Shown piece by piece: positions 41,721 through 50,734 of a DNA stretch of 64,000 bases. Position 1 is the first letter of the stretch, and every line of letters begins with the position of its first letter. The translations under genes were made by a program, and so were the position numbers. Location of the stretch: positions 1 through 64,000 of the forward strand of contig NZ_LOWB01000024.1 of NCBI RefSeq assembly GCF_001522865.1, in the 5' to 3' direction. The notes beneath the pieces are model-generated. The model saw only the letters and a list, made by a program, of their open reading frames with translations, was not told the DNA's origin and made no database searches. The stretch comes from Burkholderia sp. TSV86. Its GTDB lineage: Bacteria; Pseudomonadota; Gammaproteobacteria; Burkholderiales; Burkholderiaceae.

Positions 41721-44700
41721 ATGCTCTCGAGGTTGAATAACGTTCTAGCTGGAACTCGCGCAGTTGGCGCTGCGCTTTCTTCATGATCCGGTGCATTCCC
41801 TGCTGCGTTGCGATCGCCTCAACCTGGGCACAAAGCGCATCGACGACGTCGTTCGGGCGGCGCTCGTGAGCCTCGTGCAAGCAACTCGCCTTCTTCAACA
41901 GCAGCTCCGCCACGTAGAAGCGCTCTCCCGTCACGTCGGCAAGCGCCAGGCACGCATCGAGCGTCTCGATGGCCGCGCCCCAGTTGCCGCGCGCCGCATC
42001 GATATCGGCAACGACCGATTCGTAATAAGTCAGGCCGAGCCGGCACCCCGCCGCGTACAGCGCGGCAACGTTCGCGGCCGCCGCGTCGCGATCGCCGTCG
42101 CACCATGCTTGAACGACCGCCGCATAACTTTCGACCGCGCTCATTCCATAGCGCCGCGCCAGGCTCAGCAGCACATCCAGCGTATCGCGCGCACCATCGC
42201 GCTCGCCGACGGTCTGCTGCATCCGCGACAAATACATCAGCGTCACGCCGATCGTCGGTAAATGATCGGTGCAGGTCGCCAGTTCAACCGCCTCGCGCGC
42301 GACCGAAAGCGTGCGCTCGACATTGTCATCGATGTCGAGCAATACGCTCGCCTGCGCCGACAAAGCCCACGCCCGCGTGTCGAGCCCGAGCACGTAACGA
42401 TGGTCGGCGTCGCGCCACGGATCGTATGCGGTGATCGCCCTATTGAGCGCTTCGAGCGCTTGTGACGCGTAGCCGTCGATCCATAAACCGATGCCGCGCA
42501 ATGCGTCGGCGGCAACGACGAGATCCGCGCGCGCCGACGAGCGGGCCAGCTCCGACAACCGGTCGGTGGTTTCGCGCACCGCCGCGGCATCGCGCGCGAC
42601 ATGCGAGTAGAGCGCGATGGTGCCCAACGCGCTCGCCGCGGCTTGCGGATCGGAAAGCGCGGCCACGCGCGCGAGCACGCGGTCCGTGTGCTCGCGCACG
42701 CGCGGGTCGCCCCAGCCGTCGCGCGCCATTTGCGCATGCGCGAGGATCAAGTCGGTCTCGACCGCGTCCTTGTCGAGATCCGGATAGTCGCAATGCAGCA
42801 GCCAGCCACGCACCGCCCCCGCATAGCGAAGCGCGTCGTCGTGAAGCGAGCGTTCGAGCGAACGCCGCGCCGCGTCGATGCCGTGCGGCACGGCATCCGT
42901 ATACGCATGCGCGCTCGCGAAGTGATTGGCGATGACCGCCGAGCGCGCGGCAACGTCGCCGCTCGCGGGGCGCGCGAGCAAGGCCCGCGCAACGCGGCCA
43001 TGGTTCGCGCGACGCACCGCGGCCGGCATCGATTCATACGCGGCTTCGCGCAGCAGCGCGTGACGAAACACATAAGTCGCGCCGCCCAGCCGGTGCTGCG
43101 CATACAACACCCTGCCCTCCAGCAGGCGCCGCAGACGATCGTCGAGCGCGGCGCCCTCGTGCGGCGATGCAGCCGCGAGCAGCCGCGCATCGACTTCCAG
43201 CCCGATCGTCGCGGCAAGCTGCGCCGTGTCGAGCGTGTCGTCCGCGCGTTCGAGCGTGCGCTCGAGCGTCTCGCGCAAGCTGCCCGGAAACGGCCAGCGC
43301 GCCGCGTCCGACAGATCCAGCAAATCGCCGTGCGCGTTTTGCGCGCCGCCGGACAAGAGCGCACGCACCGTTTCCTCGACATACAGCGGCACGCCGCCCG
43401 TGCGTTTCGCGAGAAAATCGAGCGCGGCGTGATCGGCGTGAACGCCAGGCATCAGCGATGCGATCAAGCTGCGTGTGGCCGCGGCCGGCAAGCGCCGCAG
43501 CATCAGCCGCTCGGTATTGTTGCGCCAGCGCTCCAGTTGCTCCGGCCGCGACGTCAACACGATACACATCGATGCGCAGACCGGATGACGCGAAAGCACG
43601 TCGAGAAAATCGCCCGTCACGCTGTCGACCCACTGCACGTCCTCGACTATCACAAGCACGGGGCCGCCCGCACCGAGTGACGCGAGAAGTTGGCACAGCA
43701 CATCGAACAGCGCCTGCTGCTGCGCACCCGACCAATGCAATTGATCCACCGCCCCCGGCAGCCCGAGCCACGCGGCGAGCATCGCGCGCGCGGCCGCACG
43801 GTCGCCGTCGAACGCGTCGAGCATGCGCTCAAGCGCGTCCGCACCGCCGGTATCGAGCTGCCAGTGCGCGCGCACGAACCGCAGGATCGGAAAGAGCGCA
43901 TGGTTCGTCTGCTCCGGCAGGCAAACGCACACGGCGCAGGCGCCGCCCTGCGCGCGCACCGTTTCGCGCAACGCGTGCACAAGCCTCGATTTGCCGATGC
44001 CAGGCTCGCCAACCACAAGGGTCGCGCGCCGCTCACCGGCGGCATGTTTGTCGCCGTTTGCCGCGTCGCGCCACGCGCGCGCGAGCGCCGCCTGCTCACG
44101 CTCGCGGCCGACGATCGGCACTGCATCGCCGAGCTCGAGCGACTCGAACGGCCCGCGCTCGTAACGCTCGCCGAGCAGTTCATGCACCGGCTGGGCCGTC
44201 GCGCCGGGCGCCGCGAAGACGTGCGCCGTCAACGCCGCGTCGACATGACGCTCGAGCGCATGCGCCGCCTCGCCGCTCAACAGGATGCGGCCCGGCTGCG
44301 CGATGCGCTGCAAGCCGATGGTCGCGCGCGCCATCGCGCCGCCCGATGCGCCGCTCGCCGATGCAAGCGCCGCGCCCACATGGATCGCCCCCGCGATTTC
44401 GATGCGCCATGCGCCAACCGCCTGTTCCGCCTGCCGCGTCATTTCGAGCGCCGCACGACACGCACGCTGCGCGGGCCGGTCGATGCTCTGCGGATAGCCG
44501 AAGTAGAACAGCAGCGTGTCGCCAAGCGTGCCCGCCGCATAGCCGCCATAGCGGATCGCAATGTCCGAGCAGCGCGTGAGCCATTGCGCGTGAGTCGTGT
44601 CGAGCGCTTCCTCGAGCGCGGCCGCATCGTCCATATCGTGGCCGACATTCGCGGCAAGCGCGACGCGGCAGCACAGCGCGGTGATCTGCCGCCGCCCGAG

Positions 44701-45708
44701 CGGCGCGTCTGCGGCTGCGGGCCGACCCGGTTCACGGTGCGCGAGACCCGCCTGCCCGGCGCTCGCGCGCCGGCCGTAGCGCAGGCCGCCGACCAGTGCC
44801 GGGAAATGGATCGCGCGAAACCGGCTGGCAAGCGCCTGCGCGGAAGCCGCGCGCTGCCGCGGATCCTTGTTCAATGCATCGCGCAACACATCTCCGAGCG
44901 GGTGCGCGGCAATCGCGGGCGGCAACGCGACATCGACGGGGCTCAGGTGCTGGTACAAGACATCCGCGACGCTCGCGCCCTGCATCACCGGATGCCCGGT
45001 CAAGCACTCGATCACCATCAGCCCCCACGCGTAGAAATCGCTCTTCGCGGTCGGGGGCTCGCCGCGAAGCTGCTCGGGCGCGCAATATTGCGGCGAGCCG
45101 AGCACTTCGGTCGCCGCGGTCAGCGTCAGTTCGTCGGCGGCGCGCGCATCGGGCAGCAGCGCACCTATGCCGAAATCGAGAATTTTCGCGCATGGCTCGC
45201 CGTCGATCATCGTCACCATCACGTTCTGCGGCTTCAAATCGCGATGCACGACGCCATTGCCGTGTGCATGCGCGAGCCCGTCCAGCACTTGCGCCATCAG
45301 TACACCCGTCGTCTCGGCCTGCAACGCGCCGTCGGCCGACAACAACGCGCGCAGCGTGCGGCCCGCGACATGCTCGAACACCGCGAACAACCGGCCGTCG
45401 GCAGTCTCCCCGCTGTCGAGCAGCGCGACGACGTTCGGATGCGACAGCCGCGCGCACAATTCGAGTTCACGGCGAAAGCGGGCGCGCTCGCGCCCGGTGC
45501 GCGACGCGTCATCGCGCAACAGCTTGATCGCGACGCGCCGCGCCGTATCGAGCCGGATCGCCTCGTAGACGCATCCCGCACCGCCCTCGCCGAGTACCGC
45601 GCCTAAACGATAGCGATGCATGCCCTGCAGTTCCGCGCCTTCGTCCGGAAACGGTCGCGGATCGCGCAGGCAAATACTTTTGCGTCCAGCCAAAACCGAC
45701 TTTCCCAT
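41707..45708 (-). CDS. TOMM-system Ser/Thr kinase / cyclase-like / AAA / TPR fusion protein
   Basis: A 1333-residue multidomain protein of the TOMM kinase/cyclase fusion type. An N-terminal protein kinase (about 30-300) has GEGGAGCVYEA, VAIKLL, HRDLKPQNV and DFGIG. A class III cyclase-like domain (about 345-520) keeps GDTLLFYFGYP, but its first metal-site block reads TALCCRVALA with no Asp, so it is probably inactive. An NTPase domain follows, with Walker A GEPGIGKS and Walker B LVIVEDVQW. The rest is TPR-like helical repeats. The start at 45708 is 10 bases after the FHA gene stop. An upstream frame extension is an FHA-gene shadow. It probably couples a phosphorylation signal to bacteriocin production. 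Confidence 0.9.
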   Translation of the reverse strand: MGKSVLAGRKSICLRDPRPFPDEGAELQGMHRYRLGAVLGEGGAGCVYEAIRLDTARRVAIKLLRDDASRTGRERARFRRELELCARLSHPNVVALLDSGETADGRLFAVFEHVAGRTLRALLSADGALQAETTGVLMAQVLDGLAHAHGNGVVHRDLKPQNVMVTMIDGEPCAKILDFGIGALLPDARAADELTLTAATEVLGSPQYCAPEQLRGEPPTAKSDFYAWGLMVIECLTGHPVMQGASVADVLYQHLSPVDVALPPAIAAHPLGDVLRDALNKDPRQRAASAQALASRFRAIHFPALVGGLRYGRRASAGQAGLAHREPGRPAAADAPLGRRQITALCCRVALAANVGHDMDDAAALEEALDTTHAQWLTRCSDIAIRYGGYAAGTLGDTLLFYFGYPQSIDRPAQRACRAALEMTRQAEQAVGAWRIEIAGAIHVGAALASASGASGGAMARATIGLQRIAQPGRILLSGEAAHALERHVDAALTAHVFAAPGATAQPVHELLGERYERGPFESLELGDAVPIVGREREQAALARAWRDAANGDKHAAGERRATLVVGEPGIGKSRLVHALRETVRAQGGACAVCVCLPEQTNHALFPILRFVRAHWQLDTGGADALERMLDAFDGDRAAARAMLAAWLGLPGAVDQLHWSGAQQQALFDVLCQLLASLGAGGPVLVIVEDVQWVDSVTGDFLDVLSRHPVCASMCIVLTSRPEQLERWRNNTERLMLRRLPAAATRSLIASLMPGVHADHAALDFLAKRTGGVPLYVEETVRALLSGGAQNAHGDLLDLSDAARWPFPGSLRETLERTLERADDTLDTAQLAATIGLEVDARLLAAASPHEGAALDDRLRRLLEGRVLYAQHRLGGATYVFRHALLREAAYESMPAAVRRANHGRVARALLARPASGDVAARSAVIANHFASAHAYTDAVPHGIDAARRSLERSLHDDALRYAGAVRGWLLHCDYPDLDKDAVETDLILAHAQMARDGWGDPRVREHTDRVLARVAALSDPQAAASALGTIALYSHVARDAAAVRETTDRLSELARSSARADLVVAADALRGIGLWIDGYASQALEALNRAITAYDPWRDADHRYVLGLDTRAWALSAQASVLLDIDDNVERTLSVAREAVELATCTDHLPTIGVTLMYLSRMQQTVGERDGARDTLDVLLSLARRYGMSAVESYAAVVQAWCDGDRDAAAANVAALYAAGCRLGLTYYESVVADIDAARGNWGAAIETLDACLALADVTGERFYVAELLLKKASCLHEAHERRPNDVVDALCAQVEAIATQQGMHRIMKKAQRQLREFQLERYSTSRAYDGP

Positions 45709-45718
45709 GAAACGCCGC

Positions 45719-46732
45719 TCAGCTCGAAACGATGGAATAAAGGGAAGCTGGCGAGCTGTCGATGGTGGCCGGCTTGGCCGGCGCGTCGAAAGGGTCGGCC
45801 AAACATGGCGACTGGCACTCGAGCCGGTCACCGCGCATGACGCGAAACGCCAGCGCACCAAAGCGCACGCCGCCGCGGCGACGCTCGACGAGTTCAGGCG
45901 AACCGGCGGACAGAAGCGGCATGAATTGCGAACGGGCGCGATGGATCTGCACATTGACGTGCGATTCGTCGAGTCCGAGCATTCGCGCGAGCGTATCAAG
46001 CTCGATCCAGCCTTGCGATGCGGTGTCGTATCCCGCCCGCGCGTCCGAGAACCGCGCCCGCGCGAGCGTCACGAGGCAATAGTGGTGCGCACGCGCGCCC
46101 AGATCGATCGCGCCGCCGCGCGTATGCAGCGTCGCGCTCACGTGTTCCTCGTCGCGGCTCACGACGAAATCGACCCGTTGCGGCAACGCAACGGCCTGCG
46201 CCGCGCGCGGCAGCGCGCCCGTTTCGTTCCAGTGCGCAAGCACCAGTTGCCAAGCGAAATCACCGCAAATCACGGTGTCGCCGTCGCGCAACACGCGCGG
46301 CGGCGCCGTGTCGTCGCACAGCCAGTCGCCGTGCACCGAGCGCGACACAGTGACCATCGTACCCGGCAGCGCGTGCACGCGCTCAAGCCTGATCGGCGGT
46401 GCGGGCGGATGCAGCGGCCAGAGCATGTCGACAGGCTCGCCCAACTGATGAATGCGCCAGCGCACCGAGCCGGCGCTGCCGAGCTGGATCAGATCGCCCT
46501 CGCGCAACACCACCCGCTCGCCCGCGCCGACAAGCGCGCCCGATACGAATGTGCCGTTGCGGCTATGGTCGTGCAGTTCCCACTGCCCCGCGGCCCAGCA
46601 GATACTCGCATGGACGCGCGACACATAGGAATCGTTAAGCACCGTGTCGCAGCGCAACGGATCGCGCCCTAACACGTGATGCGCGCGCAGCAGACAAAAC
46701 TGCCCTGACAAACCATTTTCAAGCAACGCCAT
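45719..46732 (-). CDS. FHA domain protein, first gene of TOMM operon
   Basis: A 337-residue protein. The N-terminal FHA domain (about 8-98) shows LGRDPLRCDTVLNDSYVSRVHASI and HDHSRNGTFVSG, the phosphothreonine-binding residues. The remainder includes a helical segment, LDTLARMLGLDESHVNVQIHRARSQF, that resembles a winged-helix DNA-binding or OmpR-type output domain, but this is uncertain. Placed directly before the kinase/cyclase fusion, it is the obvious candidate substrate or reader of the kinase. It may switch the operon. No clear promoter element was identified upstream. Confidence 0.85.
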   Translation of the reverse strand: MALLENGLSGQFCLLRAHHVLGRDPLRCDTVLNDSYVSRVHASICWAAGQWELHDHSRNGTFVSGALVGAGERVVLREGDLIQLGSAGSVRWRIHQLGEPVDMLWPLHPPAPPIRLERVHALPGTMVTVSRSVHGDWLCDDTAPPRVLRDGDTVICGDFAWQLVLAHWNETGALPRAAQAVALPQRVDFVVSRDEEHVSATLHTRGGAIDLGARAHHYCLVTLARARFSDARAGYDTASQGWIELDTLARMLGLDESHVNVQIHRARSQFMPLLSAGSPELVERRRGGVRFGALAFRVMRGDRLECQSPCLADPFDAPAKPATIDSSPASLYSIVSS

Positions 46733-47155
46733 TTCGACGGCCCATAGAAAAACGCACGACGTTCCGCCGGCCCAGCAGAGGAAGGTCGTGCTGTTTATGT
46801 GAACGATTGACGGTCAAATGTTGAATTCTGTTAAATCATAGGCAAGTGTGAGAGGGTCGACAAGACTGTGGACGATGTGATCGCGTTTGCCGGCCAAATC
46901 GTTCGGATTTGTTTCGCCGGCACAGCGTTGCCCCGAAATGAAGACGCGAACCGGACGAAATCACGAACAAATCACCGCCCCGGCCCACTTTCCGTCAGCA
47001 AATAGAAAGCCGGTGGCTTGCGTAATCAAATGTAATGGATTTCATCGAAGCGCCGCCGTAACGTTCGTGATGTCGGAAACGACACGGGCCGGCAACAAAG
47101 AAGTGAGTTCTTGCATGTAGACGTGCGGGAAGTCGCGAGTAGAGACCAACCAACC
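46733..47155. other. 423-bp divergent region upstream of TOMM operon
   Basis: No credible gene was found. It must hold the minus-strand TOMM promoter and the promoter of the orphan gene at 47156. A 77-codon plus-strand frame from 46887 shows no ribosome site. Confidence 0.55.
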
Positions 47156-47530
47156 ATGAGTTCGGAAATCAGCCAGCTTCACCGGGTACTCGTACCCGTC
47201 GCGAATGCAAAGGCGATTTATGCGGCCTTCGGTTCTCGCATGCCAGGTTTTTTCCGGATCATCGCGAAGGGGCACGCACCGTTGCATGTCGGGCATATCC
47301 GGCTTGCGCCCGAACTCCATTTCATGGATGGCGTCGTTCTCAAGGTGATGGGCACCGCCAAACGTCCATCACCGTCTGTCAGACACTATACGACGCCGGT
47401 TTATTCATTCGAGAGCCGATATCACAAGGAGATTTTCATTCGTGGCGCGAACGGCATCATTCCTGTCCCAGTCGATCTGCTCCGCGACGATACGGCGGAC
47501 ACCGATGTCGACGCGCTCTACGTGGATTAG
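47156..47530 (+). CDS. hypothetical protein (orphan 1)
   Basis: A 124-residue protein not recognised as any family. It begins SSEISQLHRVLVPVANAKAI and is basic overall with a more acidic C-terminus (DDTADTDVDALYVD). It has no signal peptide or membrane segment. An ATG was chosen; an upstream TTG (47111) would add 15 residues. It is three bases upstream of the next gene, with which it forms a pair. No function is proposed, but the position directly beside a bacteriocin locus makes immunity or effector roles worth testing. Confidence 0.6.
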   Translation: MSSEISQLHRVLVPVANAKAIYAAFGSRMPGFFRIIAKGHAPLHVGHIRLAPELHFMDGVVLKVMGTAKRPSPSVRHYTTPVYSFESRYHKEIFIRGANGIIPVPVDLLRDDTADTDVDALYVD

Positions 47531-47533
47531 CCG

Positions 47534-47932
47534 ATGAGCACCGTTCATCCGCTGCACTCGACCGCCATGCGGTCGTCGCAAAAAATGGGCGCGAACCCGG
47601 ATCTGCTCGCGCATATCCGAGCCAACCAGCTCGACAAGGATATTTTCAGCGCGTCCCGGCACTCGGTCGCGGTCGGTCCGGTGACGCTGGAATTCCGCGT
47701 GAGTGCGAACCCGGTTTCCGCGACCGTGGAGCTTTACATCGCGAATCGGTTGATTGGCGGCGGTACGTTGAATCACGCGCATCCGAGCGCGAAATTCGGC
47801 GGTGCGGTAGACAAGCTGAAGTCCGAAGCCGATCTCACGCTCGACATACCGGGCAAGAAGCTGGATTTCAGATTCACTGTTTGTGCGCCGGTTGTCGGCT
47901 GCACAAGCAGGAGCGGTACGCTTGGCCTATGA
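47534..47932 (+). CDS. hypothetical protein (orphan 2)
   Basis: A 132-residue protein. The C-terminal part, VAVGPVTLEFRVSANPVSATVELYIANR and following, reads as alternating beta strands ending in VCAPVVGCTSRSG with two cysteines. No signal peptide or known domain was recognised. It is coupled to the preceding orphan (three-base gap). A strong GC hairpin lies 30 bases downstream. Confidence 0.6.
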   Translation: MSTVHPLHSTAMRSSQKMGANPDLLAHIRANQLDKDIFSASRHSVAVGPVTLEFRVSANPVSATVELYIANRLIGGGTLNHAHPSAKFGGAVDKLKSEADLTLDIPGKKLDFRFTVCAPVVGCTSRSGTLGL

Positions 47933-47961
47933 CCCGTTTCACGAGGGCCGAAAGACTGCGC

Positions 47962-47989
47962 CCGGCCGCCGCCATGTTGCGGCGGCCGG
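47962..47989 (+). terminator. 11-bp GC hairpin after orphan pair
   Basis: CCGGCCGCCGC and GCGGCGGCCGG flank a CATGTT loop. There is no T-run on either strand, so this is a possible weak terminator or stabilising hairpin. Confidence 0.4.
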
Positions 47990-48190
47990 AAACGCAGCAT
48001 CAATGACAAACGGGCATCGGTCACGTGCCAAGATCGTGCGCTGTCGATTCGAAACGGCGCCCGGGGAGTAACGCATCACTCGTCCGGAATAAGGAGAAAT
48101 TCGGTAGTTACTTGCTGTCGTTGCCGTCATCGGTTAACTGCGTTTGCCCGCTCGGGCATATACAGGAGATCGAAAGCGCGGCAAACGAGG

Positions 48191-48229
48191 AACCCGGGAT
48201 TCGTGGGGAATCGCCGGGTTTTGTTTTTT
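48191..48229 (+). terminator. Rho-independent terminator
   Basis: AACCCGG pairs with CCGGGTT, and GATTC with GAATC in the inner stem, followed by TTGTTTTTT. It works on the plus strand about 260 bases after the orphan pair, so it probably ends that transcript or an unrecognised RNA in 47990-48190. Confidence 0.75.
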
Positions 48230-48286
48230 ATCGCACTCCAGACCGCAACGGGACTACACTGATCACCTGGAAAGCTGGAGCCCGCC

Positions 48287-48613
48287 ATGATTCCTCCTGC
48301 CTCAGAAAGCACCTTCCGCGGATTGCCGTTGACGCCGGAACAGGACGCGGAAGTCAGGCATTACATCAAGATTCGAATGCAGCGCGGCCTGCCTTGGGAT
48401 ACGCCTGAGCTCAAAGCGATGCTGCGCGACATGATGATGCCGCCCGAGGACGACTCCGGCGCGTCGGAGGACGTTCTAGCCGACGAAACGAGAATGGCCG
48501 CTGAACGCGCGATGTTCTCGATCGACGACGCGATGGATCCGATTGAGGCAAGCGAGGAATGGCGCGCGGCGCTGGAAGCCGAAAACATGAAGGGACTGGG
48601 GCTGCGCGGGTAA
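48287..48613 (+). CDS. hypothetical acidic protein (orphan 3)
   Basis: A 108-residue acidic protein with no recognised family. The N-terminal RGLPLTPEQDAEVRHYIKIRMQRG looks helical, and the C-terminal half contains EDDSGASEDVLADETRMAAERAMF. It has no export signal. GGAG lies 14 bases before the ATG, with a less purine-rich gap. It stands alone behind a terminator. Codon usage looks ordinary for the window. Confidence 0.6.
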   Translation: MIPPASESTFRGLPLTPEQDAEVRHYIKIRMQRGLPWDTPELKAMLRDMMMPPEDDSGASEDVLADETRMAAERAMFSIDDAMDPIEASEEWRAALEAENMKGLGLRG

Positions 48614-49081
48614 TTCGGCGCGCCCAAGCCAGACAGGCGCCTTTGGCGCATAGCTGCTTCCTGCAAAGGTCCGCCATCTCGCTACGATGCTTTCCACCCG
48701 GCTTGCAATAGGGCTGCGCCCCTTCTTCCGCCAGCCCGGGCGACGTTCGTTCGTGTCGAACTCTTCGCATTCGCCATACCGTGAATCGAACGGCATCGCG
48801 TCGAAAGCAGCCCGCGCGTGTTGAACGGGTTGCGCACTCGTAACCGCCCGAAATCCGAGCCAAGGTCGCCGCGTTGGCTCGGTCGGCCTCGCCGTCGTTT
48901 CAAGGAAGCGCGCCGCCTGAAGCATGGCGGCCGCACGCACGTTTCCGAGCCACCCGCAACCGATCTCGATCGGCTTCCCTATTTGATTTGAAATCAAATA
49001 TCTTTGTCTTGCAGCGGCATTTATTTCATCTCCCCCCACCGCCAGAATGGCCGACAGCGCGATCCCTCCCAGGAATAAACA
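48614..49081. other. 468-bp intergenic region upstream of dkgB
   Basis: No credible gene was found. The minus-strand frame that crosses it continues into the antisense of dkgB and is a shadow. A 21-bp AT-rich inverted repeat near 48990 lies in the dkgB promoter region. Confidence 0.55.
48980..49000. promoter_or_regulatory. 10-bp perfect inverted repeat upstream of dkgB
   Basis: TATTTGATTT and AAATCAAATA flank a single G, 81 bases upstream of dkgB. The symmetry and A/T content fit a MarR- or TetR-like operator. Confidence 0.5.
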
Positions 49082-49888
49082 ATGAACAAAATCCCCGCTT
49101 TCGGCCTCGGCACATTCCGCCTGCAAGGGCAAGTTGTCATCGATTCGGTCAGTACCGGCCTCGAACTCGGCTATCGCGCGATCGATACCGCGCAGATTTA
49201 CGGTAACGAAGCCGAAGTAGGCAGCGCGATCGCCGCTTCCGGCGTGCGCCGCGACGAACTGTTCGTGACCACGAAAATTTGGGTCGACCACTATGCGAAA
49301 GACAAGCTCGCGCCGAGCCTCGAGCAGAGTCTCGCGAAACTGCGCACCGACTACGTCGATCTGACGCTGATCCACTGGCCCGCGCCCGGCAACGGCGTGG
49401 CGCTCGAGGAATTCATGACCGCGCTCGCCGACGCAAAAGCAAAGGGCCTGACGCGGCAAATCGGCATCTCGAACTTCAACATCGAACTGACGCGGCAGGC
49501 GATCGCCGTGGTTGGCAAGGATGCGATCGCAACCAACCAGATCGAACTGAGCCCGTATCTGCAGAACCGCACGCTCGTCGAGTTCCTGCGGCGTGAAGGT
49601 ATCCATGTCACGTCGTATATGACGCTCGCTTATGGCAAGGTGCTCGGCGATCCCACTATCGGCGCGATCGCGCGGCGGCACCACGCCACGCCAGCCCAGG
49701 TCGCGCTCGCATGGGCGCTGCAACTCGGCTACTCGGTCATTCCGTCGTCCACGAAGCGCGAGAACCTCGCAAGCAATCTGCTCGCCCAGACGCTGCGCCT
49801 GAGCGACGACGACATCGCCCAGATCGCCGCGCTCGAACGCAACGGCCGCGAAGTCGATCCGGCCGGCCTCGCGGCGCAATGGGACTGA
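49082..49888 (+). CDS. dkgB: 2,5-diketo-D-gluconate reductase B / aldo-keto reductase
   Basis: A 268-residue NADPH-dependent AKR. It has GLGTFRL at the start, [14 protein letters not shown] containing the catalytic Asp and Tyr, TTKIW with the catalytic Lys and LIHWPAP with the active-site His. [17 protein letters not shown] and [15 protein letters not shown] complete the cofactor site. Similarity to E. coli DkgB is extensive across the whole length. DkgB reduces 2,5-diketo-D-gluconate and, physiologically, methylglyoxal and other aldehydes. AGGA precedes the ATG. An AT-rich dyad upstream may control it. Confidence 0.93.
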   Translation: MNKIPAFGLGTFRLQGQVVIDSVSTGLELGYRAIDTAQIYGNEAEVGSAIAASGVRRDELFVTTKIWVDHYAKDKLAPSLEQSLAKLRTDYVDLTLIHWPAPGNGVALEEFMTALADAKAKGLTRQIGISNFNIELTRQAIAVVGKDAIATNQIELSPYLQNRTLVEFLRREGIHVTSYMTLAYGKVLGDPTIGAIARRHHATPAQVALAWALQLGYSVIPSSTKRENLASNLLAQTLRLSDDDIAQIAALERNGREVDPAGLAAQWD

Positions 49889-50032
49889 GCGCGCCGGCAT
49901 TTTTGTCGCCCTGCCCGCCGTTCGGACCGCCGCCTCGATAGGCCGCTCGCGATGACCCGGCGCCCGCGTTTCGGCCGTGTCGACCCAGCGCATTAACGCT
50001 AACGAAAATCAATCGTGAAGCGCGTATGCAAA

Positions 50033-50056
50033 GAAAAACCCCGCCCAAAGGCGGGG
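50033..50056 (-). terminator. intrinsic terminator of ssb
   Basis: The stem CCCCGCC / GGCGGGG with a 4-base loop is followed on the minus strand by TTTTT. It lies 31 bases after the ssb stop. Confidence 0.85.
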
Positions 50057-50086
50057 CTGATCTTTACAGCGTTAGGTTACGAGACC

Positions 50087-50614
50087 TCAGAACGGAATAT
50101 CGTCGTCCATCTCGTCGAACCCGCCGCCGGCCGGCGCGCTCGGCCGGCTGGCACTGCCGCTGCCGCGCGCAGCCGAGGCGCCGCCGCCAGCAGGGCGAGC
50201 GCCGCCGCGTTCGGCATCGCGGCCGCCACCGTAACCGCCGCCATAGCCGCCGTCATCGCCACCGCCGCCGCCCGAGCCGCCACGGCCGCCAAGCATTTGC
50301 ATCTGGTCGGCAACGATCTCGGTCGAGTAGCGGTCCTGCCCGTCCTGCCCCTGCCATTTGCGCGTGCGAATCCGCCCCTCGATATAAACCGACGAGCCCT
50401 TCTTCAGATATTCGCTGACGATCTCGGCAAGCCGTCCGAAGAACGCCACGCGGTGCCATTCGGTCATTTCCTTGAATTCGCCGGACGCCTTGTCCTTGTA
50501 GCGATCGGTCGTCGCAAGGCGGATGTTCGCGACCGCATCGCCGCTCGGCAGGTAACGCACTTCGGGATCGGCGCCGAGATTGCCGACGAGAATGACCTTG
50601 TTGACGGATGCCAT
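50087..50614 (-). CDS. ssb: single-stranded DNA-binding protein
   Basis: A 175-residue SSB. The OB fold (about 1-110) opens [21 protein letters not shown] and includes [25 protein letters not shown] Gly-rich linker (about 112-165) leads to the conserved acidic tip DEMDDDIPF, which recruits replication and repair proteins. The start at 50614 is supported by GGAGA upstream. It lies beside an MFS gene and uvrA, an order typical of Burkholderia, linking it with DNA repair. Confidence 0.97.
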   Translation of the reverse strand: MASVNKVILVGNLGADPEVRYLPSGDAVANIRLATTDRYKDKASGEFKEMTEWHRVAFFGRLAEIVSEYLKKGSSVYIEGRIRTRKWQGQDGQDRYSTEIVADQMQMLGGRGGSGGGGGDDGGYGGGYGGGRDAERGGARPAGGGASAARGSGSASRPSAPAGGGFDEMDDDIPF

Positions 50615-50734
50615 GTGTTTCTCCAGTTGATTCGATGCCAAACAGCGCGGCAAAGCCGTTTGCGGCGGCGGCGTGAGGCCGCATGCCCGGCTCCGGCCTC
50701 ACGCCGCCGCGCGGCTTCGCCCGGCGCTCGCGTG

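Noticed and set aside
48476..49993. 505-codon minus-strand open frame
   Set aside because: It lies antisense to dkgB and extends through the 48287 orphan gene. The translation is Arg-rich without domain signals. It is a GC-rich shadow of real genes.
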